Positions 47,935 to 56,977 of a stretch of DNA of 64,000 nt are shown piece after piece. Origin of the DNA: Parabacteroides sp. Marseille-P3160. GTDB taxonomy: Bacteria > Bacteroidota > Bacteroidia > Bacteroidales > Tannerellaceae. A program made the translations under genes and the position numbers. The notes under the pieces were generated by a model. It was not told where the DNA came from. It was given only the letters and a program-made list of their open reading frames with translations, and did no database searches. The first letter of the stretch is position 1; each line of letters begins with the position of its first letter. Location of the stretch: positions 668,133-732,132 of the forward strand of contig NZ_LT799418.1 of the NCBI RefSeq assembly GCF_900162725.1. Reading direction: 5' to 3'.

Positions 47935-48492
47935 TCACCGGACTTTCCCGGGATTCTTATTAATAAAATCTTTCCAACCGGTATAGGACTTCTCCTGTAC
48001 CGGTTTGTTTGTCTGGTAGAAATGGCAAAGGGCGGCAGCCAGTCCGTCTGTTGCGTCCAACTGCGTCAGCATATGTTCTTCCGGAATATGGAGAATGCGT
48101 TGAAGCATACCGGAGACTTGTTCCTTGGAAGCGCTTCCGCTGCCGGTAATCGACATCTTGATTTTCAGGGGAGCATATTCGTAGATGGGAAGGTCGCGGC
48201 TCAGGGCGGCCGCGATAGCCACTCCTTGCGCTCGTCCGAGTTTCAACATACTCTGCACGTTCTTTCCGAAGAAGGGAGCTTCTATGGCCAGTTCATCAGG
48301 ATGATACTCGTCAATGAGGGAGATTACCCGTTCGAAGATCCTCCGCAAACGCAGGTAATGGTCGTCGTACTTATTGAGTTGAAGAAATCCCATCGTACCG
48401 ACAACCGGTTTGTTATCTACGATATGCAAAAGTCCGTATCCCATCACAATCGTTCCGGGATCGATACCTAATATTACTCTGTCTTTACTCAT
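47935..48492 (-). CDS. ruvC: Crossover junction endodeoxyribonuclease RuvC
   Basis: 185 residues. RuvC cuts Holliday junctions during recombination together with RuvAB. The first catalytic Asp is in ILGIDPGT (about D11), the second acidic residue in LAIEAPFFG (about 70), and the C-terminal pair in [13 protein letters not shown] (about 140-152). The AQGVAIAAA segment is also conserved. The gene starts eight bases inside the end of the DUF4286 gene, so both are read together. ruvA and ruvB are not in the window. Confidence 0.95.
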   Translation of the reverse strand: MSKDRVILGIDPGTIVMGYGLLHIVDNKPVVGTMGFLQLNKYDDHYLRLRRIFERVISLIDEYHPDELAIEAPFFGKNVQSMLKLGRAQGVAIAAALSRDLPIYEYAPLKIKMSITGSGSASKEQVSGMLQRILHIPEEHMLTQLDATDGLAAALCHFYQTNKPVQEKSYTGWKDFINKNPGKVR

Positions 48493-48805
48493 CTCCCAGT
48501 GTTATATCTTCTAAAAGCGTTGAAAAACCGACTACCTGGTTGCCAAAACGACTTATCAGTTTCTGATGCAAGGCTCTCCCCTGAGTCTCTAACCAGTATT
48601 GAAGCGTATCGACATTTTTTACCTGAAACTGTACGGAGAAAGAGGAGTTTTTTACCTCTTCCTCGTCCGTCAGTATCCGTCGCAAGGCCGGATGAGTAAG
48701 GAAACCGCTACCGGAAGCCTTTGGGATATAATCCGTTTTTAGGTATTCCAAACATTCCGTCAGTACCTCTTGCTCAATATGAAAAGTTATATTATAAATA
48801 ATCAT
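48485..48805 (-). CDS. DUF4286 family protein
   Basis: 106 residues from the ATG at 48805 ([14 protein letters not shown]); the frame also has an ATG at 48817. It is a small soluble protein with an alternating beta pattern ([37 protein letters not shown]) typical of DUF4286, a ferredoxin-like fold of unknown function widespread in Bacteroidetes. Its end overlaps ruvC by eight bases, a common arrangement in this group as far as I know. No catalytic residues can be proposed. Confidence 0.8.
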   Translation of the reverse strand: MIIYNITFHIEQEVLTECLEYLKTDYIPKASGSGFLTHPALRRILTDEEEVKNSSFSVQFQVKNVDTLQYWLETQGRALHQKLISRFGNQVVGFSTLLEDITLGDE

Positions 48806-48986
48806 TATCCGGATCAAATTAAGTAACCGTTAAAATTAAAACAATTACCAAGGCAAAGATAATGTTTCCCCCGGTAATTTCTCTTACACCGTGCAAACGC
48901 ATTTTTTCTGAATAATAAAAGACTTTTTTAATGTGTTTGCGTTAAGTCGCCTAGCTTGATTGTTCTATTCGCTCTTCTTGATTATC

Positions 48987-49799
48987 TTATTTCTGATCGT
49001 GCTTCTTCACCCAGTTTATGAGCAAGCGGCAAGCGGGGATAGCCATCCCACCATGGTCGAAACCCTGCAATTCATAGAGTGTCAGATCTTTATTTCCGAA
49101 GTACCTTAATATCGACTCCAAATGGAGGTTTTCTTCATAGCGGGCAGTCATTTCCAAGTGGCGGTCACCTGTGATCAGCAATATCGGTGGAAGCCCAGCT
49201 CTGACCTTGTTTAAGGGAGCGTATTCGTCCACCAACGGGATATCCATAGGCAGCCCTCTTTCTTTACGTATCGTGTAATGCGTATTGGTCTGTCCGCTGG
49301 CGGGTATCAATCCTTTTATGCGGTCAGCATCCACACCGTATTTTTGCAGATATGATTTATCCAACCCTATCATCAGTGTGAGGTATCCACCGGCCGAATG
49401 CCCTGCCACATAAATGCGTGCAGGATCACCGCCAAACGATTCGATATTCTCGAAAACCCATGCCACAGCGGCAGCGGCATCGTCTATATAAGCGGGATTT
49501 GTGGCCTTCGGGCTGAGCCGGTAGTTGGGCGAAACAACTGCCACTCCTTTGTTCTGAAGCTCCAAAGGCAGCTCCTTCTGTCCACCCTCCAAACCTCCGC
49601 CATGAAACCAGACAATGGTTGTAAATCCTTTTACATCCGTCGGATAGTAGGCATCGAGCAAGCAACGCTCTTTGCGGTAAGCGTCTCTTTCGTCGGGTGG
49701 AACATACGAAATATTTTGCACCAGCGTATATCCGTTTTCTTGCGCCTGTGCAAATACGCATGCAGGCAAAATCAGCAACATCAAGTAGATTTTTTTCAT
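48987..49799 (-). CDS. Secreted alpha/beta hydrolase (HSL/esterase type)
   Basis: 270 residues from the ATG at 49799; the frame opens at 49847, inside the -7 box, and is therefore rejected. A signal peptide (KKIYLMLLILPACVFAQAQ) exports it. The oxyanion motif HGGGLEGG (about 63-70), the nucleophile in GHSAGGYLT (about 131-139), an Asp in ITGDRHLE and the His in FDHGG near the C-terminus are all in place. Such enzymes cleave short esters, often acetyl or feruloyl groups on glycans. It stands alone; the target is unknown. Confidence 0.87.
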   Translation of the reverse strand: MKKIYLMLLILPACVFAQAQENGYTLVQNISYVPPDERDAYRKERCLLDAYYPTDVKGFTTIVWFHGGGLEGGQKELPLELQNKGVAVVSPNYRLSPKATNPAYIDDAAAAVAWVFENIESFGGDPARIYVAGHSAGGYLTLMIGLDKSYLQKYGVDADRIKGLIPASGQTNTHYTIRKERGLPMDIPLVDEYAPLNKVRAGLPPILLITGDRHLEMTARYEENLHLESILRYFGNKDLTLYELQGFDHGGMAIPACRLLINWVKKHDQK

Positions 49800-49844
49800 G
49801 GCTATGATCATTGAACGTTTTACTTTAAAAATTATCTCAAAAAC

Positions 49845-49852
49845 CAAAGTTA
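49845..49852 (-). promoter_or_regulatory. -7 box for the esterase gene
   Basis: The minus strand reads TAACTTTG, matching TAnnTTTG, with a leader of about 40 bases to ATG 49799. It overlaps the longer open frame's first codon and so supports the shorter start. Confidence 0.5.
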
Positions 49853-50145
49853 TAATTTTTTAGATAATCTATGTCTTGGTATGCTTTTTATTTAGGGGGT
49901 TAAGAAGGATTTCCCCTTTCACAAACGGCAAAGAAAAAACTCTATCCCTAACATAGATTTAGAATAAAAGATGAAGGCAAAAAGCAAATAGTTAGATTAC
50001 CTGATTCAGAAAAATAAAAGAGAAAAAGAATAGATATTTCTTAAAACTACCTATATTTAATGCCGGGATTAAAAGACAACATATTGTTCTTTAATAAAAT
50101 AGAAATGATCTTTTTTTATTCGTTTGCATATAAAGAAGTTATATC
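49853..50145. other. AT-rich gap without a gene
   Basis: About 290 bases between the divergent esterase and ECF sigma genes. I see no open frame, RNA fold or repeat. A TATATTTA at 50052-50059 is one base off a plus-strand -7 box and might serve the sigma gene. Confidence 0.6.
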
Positions 50146-50760
50146 ATGATTAATTTCGCGGATGAGAAGGCTTTATTAAACGAAATAAAAGCAGGAAATC
50201 AAGATGCTTTCAAATTCCTGTTTGATTCGTATTATCCTCGTCTAAGAGGATATGCTTCCCGTTTTGTGCAGGATGAAGAGACGATTCGCGACATCTTGCA
50301 AGAAAGCTTTCTTAAATTCTGGGAAAAACGTTTGTATCTGAACAATATCTCTTTGTCTTCCCTTCTTTTTGCCATGGTGCGCAATGCCTGCTTAAACTAT
50401 TTGAAGCATTTGCAAATCGTGGAGCAATATAGTCTTGACTATCTGGAAAAGGTGGGTGGCCAGGAAGAACTGTATTATGCCGATTTCAACTTAGATCCCG
50501 AATATTCCCTTCTTTATAAAGAGTTGCAGGAACAGATCACATTGGTTATCAATAGCCTCCCTCCCCGTTGCCGTGAGGTCTTTTTATTAAGCCGGCTAAA
50601 GAAAATGAAAAACCGGGAAATCTCCGAAATATTGCATATCTCTTCTACTGCGGTAGAGAAACATATAGCGAAAGCACTTTCCTATTTCTCCAAACACTTT
50701 AAAGATAAATATCCATTGGACATATATATTGCAATATTAGCGTGGATTTTGTGGGAATAA
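50146..50760 (+). CDS. ECF-type RNA polymerase sigma factor
   Basis: 204 residues. Sigma region 2 spans about 8-75 (NQDAFKFLFDSYYPRLRGYA, DILQESFLKFWEKR) and region 4 about 130-180 (LPPRCREVFLLSRLKKMKNR, TAVEKHIAKALSYF). The C-terminal PLDIYIAILAWILW tail is hydrophobic, as in many Bacteroidetes ECF factors paired with FecR proteins. It should direct polymerase to the SusC/SusD/GH5 genes downstream when the FecR protein 59 bases away relays a signal from the outer membrane transporter. ORF length is normal. Confidence 0.93.
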   Translation: MINFADEKALLNEIKAGNQDAFKFLFDSYYPRLRGYASRFVQDEETIRDILQESFLKFWEKRLYLNNISLSSLLFAMVRNACLNYLKHLQIVEQYSLDYLEKVGGQEELYYADFNLDPEYSLLYKELQEQITLVINSLPPRCREVFLLSRLKKMKNREISEILHISSTAVEKHIAKALSYFSKHFKDKYPLDIYIAILAWILWE

Positions 50761-50819
50761 AAAAGAAAGGGTAAGGTTGGGTAAAATCAAACTGAGTTGT
50801 TATATCTTAACAAAGACAG

Positions 50820-51827
50820 ATGAATCAGATGGAGAATCAGATGAAGAGATATTATCAGTTAGCCTTATCCTACTTTAACGGAAACCTACCGCTGAAAGAT
50901 GAGAAGGCATTGTTTGATTTTATTTCCTCTGATTCCTCTCACCGGGAACTCTTCCGCCAATGGGAAAAAAAGTGGATGGTTTCTTCAGTGAATAAGATTC
51001 CGGTTACAAAGGAGTGGAACGAACTTCAGCACCGGCTTCGGGTAAGAAGCGCGATTAACCGGACGTTTGACGCCCCCAAACGCGACCTGAGGAAAATGAT
51101 TGCCGCCGCCGCTATCTTGTTGGTACTGCTTATAAGTTCCGTCACCTTATTAATGAATGTTCTGCCGGATAAGGAACAACCTTATTATACGTTTGTAACC
51201 GATCCGGGAGAGAAAAGCCGTGTAGTTCTGACGGATGGGACAAATGTGTGGCTCAATGCCGGTTCCAAACTCCGTTATTCGGGAAATTTCAGCGCTCACA
51301 ACCGGGAGGTCATCCTGGAAGGAGAGGCCTATTTTGAAGTGAAAAAGCAAAATGATAAATCTCCGTTCAGGGTAAAGACAGACCATTACGATATCCTTGT
51401 CAAGGGAACCAAATTCAATGTTACTTCTTATGCAGAAGACCCGGCTTCTTCGGTTACGTTACTGGAAGGGGCGGTCGAGATTGTCTATGGAGAAGGGATC
51501 ATTCCGGTGAAACCAGGCGAATCTCTGTCTTTTAAGAAGGGAGAGGCCCGGTTCTTCCGTCATAACGTGCAGGCCTATCAATACAAATCATGGATAGACG
51601 GAAGGGTGGAATATGATGAAATTACCCTGAATGAGTTAGCTGTCAGGTTATCCCGTAAATATGATGTCAATATATTCCTGGATGGAGATCTGGAGAAAGA
51701 TGCTGTCTTTAAGGTGTCTTTACGTAATGAAGAAACCATCGATCAATTTTTACAAGCCTTGTCCAAAATAATCGATATCCGGTTCAGGAGGGTAGGGCAT
51801 GACATTTACATTATGAAAAAACAATAG
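50820..51827 (+). CDS. FecR-type anti-sigma factor
   Basis: 335 residues. The cytoplasmic N-terminus (about 1-90) binds the sigma factor; one membrane segment follows (MIAAAAILLVLLISSVTLLM, about 95-114). The periplasmic FecR domain (TDPGEKSRVVLTDGTNVWLN, ILEGEAYFEVK, VTLLEGAVEIVYGEG) and a C-terminal DUF4974 domain (YDEITLNELAVRLSRKYDVN) complete it. It would take the signal from the STN domain of the SusC protein encoded next and release the sigma factor. It precedes the SusC start by 45 bases. Confidence 0.93.
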   Translation: MNQMENQMKRYYQLALSYFNGNLPLKDEKALFDFISSDSSHRELFRQWEKKWMVSSVNKIPVTKEWNELQHRLRVRSAINRTFDAPKRDLRKMIAAAAILLVLLISSVTLLMNVLPDKEQPYYTFVTDPGEKSRVVLTDGTNVWLNAGSKLRYSGNFSAHNREVILEGEAYFEVKKQNDKSPFRVKTDHYDILVKGTKFNVTSYAEDPASSVTLLEGAVEIVYGEGIIPVKPGESLSFKKGEARFFRHNVQAYQYKSWIDGRVEYDEITLNELAVRLSRKYDVNIFLDGDLEKDAVFKVSLRNEETIDQFLQALSKIIDIRFRRVGHDIYIMKKQ

Positions 51828-51872
51828 CGCTATTTGTTAATATATTTAAGTCTAATAACTAATAACAGTCTT

Positions 51873-54800
51873 ATGATGTACAGAAAGCATGTAGGAAGGT
51901 CACTTCTATTGGCCTTATTACTTTTCGGTTCTTTGTCTCTGAATGCACAGTTAATAACGCATCAGTTCAGGCAAACTCCCTTGAAAGAAGTATTGGATGA
52001 GGTTGAAAGGCAACTTAACTATTCCATTATCTACAAGAAAAATGAAGTGAATGAAGAAAAGAAAATCACACGGAGTTTCAAGAATGCTTCTATAGAAGAG
52101 GTTCTGAATGCCGTATTGGATGAAAATTTGAGTTATGCGATAGATAACAAAATGATTGTAATATCCAGTAAGTTGGAAAGCGGAGCGCCTGTTCCGGTGA
52201 AAAGGGTTTCGGGTGTGATTAAGGATGTTCATGGCGAAGCGATTGTCGGGGCAAGTCTCTCTGTCAAAGGAACGGCAACAGGAACCATCTCGGATCTTGA
52301 AGGAAACTTTACTTTGAATATGCCGGCGAACGGGACTCTGGTTATCTCTTATATCGGATATCAGACTCAGGAAATAAACGTAACCAGCAAGAATACGCTG
52401 AGCGTTGTCTTGACGGAATCCTCAAAAGATCTGGAAGATGTGATTGTCATAGGATATGGTTCGCGTACAAAGAAAGACTTGACGGGAGCCGTCTCTCAAA
52501 TCAAGGCAGACGATATCGCCCAAAGCAATGCCATGTCACCTGAATTTGCCATGCAAGGGAAAATGGCCGGTATACAAATCAGTAATCCGGGTAGTGGTCC
52601 GGCGGCAAGGCCTGAAATCAGAATCCGTGGTGTAAGTACCTTAGGATATAATGATCCGTTGTATGTAATAGACGGGGTTCCGTTGGCGGAAGGAGGGGCC
52701 AATGGCCAATCAAATGCGAGATTCGGTACCTTCCGGGGCGATGTGAATGTTTTTAATATGATCAATCCCAATGATATCGAATCAATCTCGGTTTTAAAGG
52801 ATGCTTCCGCTACGGCTATTTACGGGGTAAGAGCTTCGAACGGTGTGATCCTGATTACTACCAAAAGAGGTTCGGAAGGGAGAACGAATGTGGATTTCTC
52901 CATGAGCTATGGGATCCAGAATATCTCTAAAAAGTATGATGTAGTAGGTATAGACGAATATATCGACTGGTCCTTGGAAGCGATCAATGCTAATCCGGCC
53001 TATGTGAAAGATCAATATTATCCGTTCTTCGATAAAACGTCGCCTCGTTATATGGGTAACAGCGCCAACTATACCAAAGATTGGAGAGATGCCTTATTGA
53101 ATGAAAATGCGGCAATTCAGGATTATAATATTAGCATAACCGGTGGAAACAAAGCGACAAATTACGCTTTGGGTACAGGATATGCCAAGCAGGACGATGC
53201 GATTTATAATGATTCGTTCGATCGTTATTCCTTCTTCCTGAATTCGGACCATAAGATAGGAAACTGGTTTAAATTGGGAGAATCCTATCGGTTTGTCTAC
53301 TCGCATTATGATGATCATGAAACGGCCACTGGTGGCCTGAGCAGTGTCTCTTTCGTAACGCCTTGGCAACCGCTCTACGATGAAAATGAATCGAACGGAT
53401 TGGCCCGGCCCGGACGCACCTTTGATGGTAAATTGATGCCGTATGGCTATGGAGCGGCAACGATCGATAACTTCCTTGCCAAGGATCTATATTCTAAAAA
53501 TCAAAGGGATTTGGTACGTAACCTGGGAACTTTTTATGCAGAACTGACACCGTTGAAGGGGCTGCGTTTGAAAGGAACAGTCAGCTTTGACTATTATACC
53601 AATAAAAAGGATACTTATACGGAGGCCAATTCCGGAATCTATACCATAGGCAGGGGTACTCCTTACACGGTGGGAAATATATACAGCTTGGGTGAATCGA
53701 AAAATATCAATATCGTAAAAGAATTCTTGATCGGTTACAATGAAACATTTGGAAAACATTCCGTTGATTTGGTCTTGAATGCAATGGACCAAGATATAAG
53801 ATGGAATGTGAGTAATATGAGTGTTAACAACAATTCTCCGATTACGAGTTGGGATCAACATTACATAAATGAAGGATGGGCTTCCGCCGATAAAAACTCG
53901 TATTATGAACGTTACTCTTCAGGTTTGATTGGGTATATGGGACGTTTGAGCTACAATTTTGGAAGTAAATACTATCTTGACGCAACGGTCCGTAAAGATG
54001 GATCCTCCAAGTTTGCTTCCGGATATAAATGGGGAACTTTCCCTTCTTTTGCAGGAGCATGGCGTATTTCTTCCGAAAGCTTTATGAAGGGAATCAATTG
54101 GTTAGATGATTTGAAGTTGCGTGGAGGCTGGGGAAAGACCGGAAACCAGGAAACACGGGATTATGCTTATCTCTCATTGGTTAACTCAAATCCGAAGGCC
54201 GCTTTCGGGAATGGAAGCGACGGGAACGGAACGATTTATCAGGCGGCGGCCTTAGGTGATTTCCCGGTAAAAGATATGACGTGGGAGACCGTAACGACGA
54301 CTTCATTTGGTTTCGATTTAATCGCATTAAGTAATCGCCTGAGCTTTACTACGGAATATTATAGCCGTAATACGGACGGTATCTTACAGCAAATTGACTT
54401 GCCATTGGTTATCGGAGCACTTTCCAAACCGATGGTAAACTTAGCGAAAGTCTCTAACCGAGGTATTGAAATGCAGGCTTCTTTCAATGAGAAATTCGGA
54501 GAAATAGGATTTAATGCTTCTGCAAACTTCACGACCGTACGTAACCGTGTAAGCGATCTTTATCGTGGACGTCCGTCAACAAACGGTAATTTACGTATCG
54601 AAGATGCTTATACGATGAATTTTATATACGGCTATAAAACAGATGGTATCTTCCAAACGGAAGAAGAGGTTGAGGAATGGAAGAAGAACAACAATGATGT
54701 GGGTTACAGTTCTCAAAAAGCGCCGGGTGATGTGCGCTATGTGGATCTGAACGGAGCCCCTGCTTCCGGTTCTCCAGAAGGAACCTTGAAGAGTTATTCT

Positions 54801-55301
54801 CCTGATGGAAAGATTGATGATTATGATAAAACCTATTTAGGAAAAACAATCCCCGGTTATTATTATGGCATCAGCCTGGGAGCTAATTATAAAAGCTGGG
54901 ATCTCCAATTGAATTTCAGAGGAGTGGGAGATGTACAGAAAATAAGTACCTTAGGTTTGCTTAGTATTAATGGCGGCGGACAGAACTTCTTAACGGATTA
55001 TAGTAAACGTTGGACCAAAGAGAATCCTTCCAATACGATTCCGCGGGCTATACAGAATGATCCTTCGGGAAATAATCGTATCTCCGACCGATTTGTTTCA
55101 GATGCAGACTTTTTCCGGTTCCAGAATTTCCAGATCGGATATAATTTTAAAGGCTCTTTGCTGACAAAGGCCGGCATAAGGAAATTACGTTGTTATTTCT
55201 CCGGTTCCAATCTGTTTGTTATTTCTTCGTTTAATGATCTGGATCCTGAAAACATTACGACACCGACTACCTTTACACTTGGTGCTAATATTAGTTTTTG
55301 A
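51873..55301 (+). CDS. SusC/RagA TonB-dependent transporter with STN signalling domain
   Basis: 1142 residues from ATG 51873; the frame opens at a TTG at 51834. After the signal peptide (GRSLLLALLLFGSLSLNAQ) comes an STN domain (about 25-95: FRQTPLKEVLDEVERQLNYS, ENLSYAIDNKMIVISS), then a carboxypeptidase-like domain (VSGVIKDVHGEAIVGASLSV), the plug (VIVIGYGSRTKKDLTGAVSQ, RIRGVSTLGYNDPLYVIDGV) and the barrel ending TPTTFTLGANISF. The STN domain is the hallmark of transporters that signal through FecR to an ECF sigma factor, both encoded just upstream. The imported glycan is unknown. Confidence 0.95.
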   Translation: MMYRKHVGRSLLLALLLFGSLSLNAQLITHQFRQTPLKEVLDEVERQLNYSIIYKKNEVNEEKKITRSFKNASIEEVLNAVLDENLSYAIDNKMIVISSKLESGAPVPVKRVSGVIKDVHGEAIVGASLSVKGTATGTISDLEGNFTLNMPANGTLVISYIGYQTQEINVTSKNTLSVVLTESSKDLEDVIVIGYGSRTKKDLTGAVSQIKADDIAQSNAMSPEFAMQGKMAGIQISNPGSGPAARPEIRIRGVSTLGYNDPLYVIDGVPLAEGGANGQSNARFGTFRGDVNVFNMINPNDIESISVLKDASATAIYGVRASNGVILITTKRGSEGRTNVDFSMSYGIQNISKKYDVVGIDEYIDWSLEAINANPAYVKDQYYPFFDKTSPRYMGNSANYTKDWRDALLNENAAIQDYNISITGGNKATNYALGTGYAKQDDAIYNDSFDRYSFFLNSDHKIGNWFKLGESYRFVYSHYDDHETATGGLSSVSFVTPWQPLYDENESNGLARPGRTFDGKLMPYGYGAATIDNFLAKDLYSKNQRDLVRNLGTFYAELTPLKGLRLKGTVSFDYYTNKKDTYTEANSGIYTIGRGTPYTVGNIYSLGESKNINIVKEFLIGYNETFGKHSVDLVLNAMDQDIRWNVSNMSVNNNSPITSWDQHYINEGWASADKNSYYERYSSGLIGYMGRLSYNFGSKYYLDATVRKDGSSKFASGYKWGTFPSFAGAWRISSESFMKGINWLDDLKLRGGWGKTGNQETRDYAYLSLVNSNPKAAFGNGSDGNGTIYQAAALGDFPVKDMTWETVTTTSFGFDLIALSNRLSFTTEYYSRNTDGILQQIDLPLVIGALSKPMVNLAKVSNRGIEMQASFNEKFGEIGFNASANFTTVRNRVSDLYRGRPSTNGNLRIEDAYTMNFIYGYKTDGIFQTEEEVEEWKKNNNDVGYSSQKAPGDVRYVDLNGAPASGSPEGTLKSYSPDGKIDDYDKTYLGKTIPGYYYGISLGANYKSWDLQLNFRGVGDVQKISTLGLLSINGGGQNFLTDYSKRWTKENPSNTIPRAIQNDPSGNNRISDRFVSDADFFRFQNFQIGYNFKGSLLTKAGIRKLRCYFSGSNLFVISSFNDLDPENITTPTTFTLGANISF

Positions 55302-55326
55302 TCATGATTAAAAAGAATAAAGCCTT

Positions 55327-56865
55327 ATGAATAATATAATAAAATCCGTTTTAGTAGCGCTTACCCTATTCTGTAGCGCCTGCAGTACAGATACGATCGA
55401 ATTGTATCCGATCGGTGATACGGAAGCCAGCTTTTTCCAAAATGAATCTCAAATGCAACAAGCTGTATTCGGTATATACCAGAAATTATCCTTTTTCTAT
55501 GCTTTCCGCGGAGGGCAGAATAATAACGTATATCCGGTAACGTTGTTGCCATCGGATGATTTGACGACTGCTTCCTCTTATGCATTGGAGAATTTTACAG
55601 GGTTAAATGGTTCGAACTCTCAACTTATTCTTTATTACACTTTTGCTTATCAATTGATTAACAGGGCAAATACGGTGTTGCAAAAGATAGAAGAGAATGG
55701 TGCCTCGGCTTACCAGACTTCTCCGGAATTAATGAATTATAACAAAGGCGAAGCCTTATTTCTCAGAGCCTATACCTATTTCCTTCTCTGGAACGTTTTC
55801 GGTACGGCGCCATTAATTACTGAGAGAATTACGGACTTGGATGATGCTTATCCTTCTAATTCCAAAGGTACCGAATTATTGGATCAGGCGATTATCGACC
55901 TGAAACAGGCTTCCGAGCTGTTACCCGATACTTGGCCGTCTGAATATAAAGGTCGTCTGGTTAAAAGATCTGCGTTGGGATTAAGAGGTAAGTGTCTGGT
56001 TTTCCGGGGAACAGTCAATAAAACGACCTCGGACTTTACGGATGCGATTGCTGATTTTAATGCAATCTCTGGAGCTACTCTCATGTCGCAATATAGTAAT
56101 AACTTCGATGTGAAATATGAAAATAATAACGAATCCCTGTTTGAATATCAGGCAAATAGTTCTCCCGGTTCTGTTAACCCGTTTGTCGGGGGATCAGGAG
56201 GAAACGATTCTTTTTCCGTGATCGGAGAGATAGGGGCTTATTGGGGAATGTTCAATCAGCTACCTTCCTGGATTGGGAACTCTTATTATACGGCCACCAA
56301 TTCGATAAAAAATGCGTATGACGATGGCGATCCGAGAAAGTCCTATAATATTAATTTGGGCGCTACCGATAATGTTAATGTAATGAAGTATATAAAAAAT
56401 ACGAGTTATGCTTTAGGCGGCAATGCCAATGGTGTAACCGTGAATAATCCCCGTATCTTGCGTTATGCCGATGTATTACTCTTAAAAGCCGAAGCGATCG
56501 TTAGGAGCAATGGAAGCTTAAGTGAAGCAATCGGACTGATCAACCAAATCAGGGCGAGGGCAAGGAACTCAAATGAAACCGGAACGCCTTCTTTGACTCC
56601 GGCAGACCGAAGTACGACGGAAACAAATCGTGCAACGGTTCTTGAATGGGTCTTCCAGGAACGTCGGCTTGAATTGGCTTTCGAAGAAGGACACCGTTGG
56701 TGGGATTTAAGAAGAAGGCATATGGCCGGAGAAATCGATTTGAAGACATACGATTTTGGTTCGCTTTTGATCGACTGTAAATTCCAGGATTATAATATTA
56801 ATTTCCCGTTGCCTTCCGACGAGGTGGTTGATAATTCGAACATGAACCAAAATACGGGTTATTAA
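55327..56865 (+). CDS. SusD/RagB family lipoprotein
   Basis: 512 residues. The lipoprotein signal ends at LFCSAC (about Cys19), followed by STDTIELYPIGDTEASFF. Helical repeats and the C-terminal family pattern (RYADVLLLKAEAIVRSNGSL, EFVFQERRLELAFEEGHRWW-like, WDLRRRHM) identify SusD. It starts 25 bases after the SusC gene. A strong terminator lies 41 bases after its stop, before the GH5 gene. It probably binds the glycan at the cell surface. Confidence 0.93.
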   Translation: MNNIIKSVLVALTLFCSACSTDTIELYPIGDTEASFFQNESQMQQAVFGIYQKLSFFYAFRGGQNNNVYPVTLLPSDDLTTASSYALENFTGLNGSNSQLILYYTFAYQLINRANTVLQKIEENGASAYQTSPELMNYNKGEALFLRAYTYFLLWNVFGTAPLITERITDLDDAYPSNSKGTELLDQAIIDLKQASELLPDTWPSEYKGRLVKRSALGLRGKCLVFRGTVNKTTSDFTDAIADFNAISGATLMSQYSNNFDVKYENNNESLFEYQANSSPGSVNPFVGGSGGNDSFSVIGEIGAYWGMFNQLPSWIGNSYYTATNSIKNAYDDGDPRKSYNINLGATDNVNVMKYIKNTSYALGGNANGVTVNNPRILRYADVLLLKAEAIVRSNGSLSEAIGLINQIRARARNSNETGTPSLTPADRSTTETNRATVLEWVFQERRLELAFEEGHRWWDLRRRHMAGEIDLKTYDFGSLLIDCKFQDYNINFPLPSDEVVDNSNMNQNTGY

Positions 56866-56906
56866 TCGGATGACGGAGTGAATTGAAGAATAATTAGTAA
56901 TATTGT

Positions 56907-56945
56907 AGCGGCACAGATTGGGAAAAGTCTGTGCCGCTTTCTTCG
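56907..56945 (+). terminator. Strong terminator between SusD and GH5
   Basis: AGCGGCACAGA (56907-56917) and TCTGTGCCGCT (56928-56938) form a perfect 11-bp stem with a 10-base loop, followed by TTCTT. It should stop most transcription from the SusCD genes before the GH5 gene. Confidence 0.8.
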
Positions 56946-56977
56946 GACATCATTTCATTACCTTAAAAATAGACTAT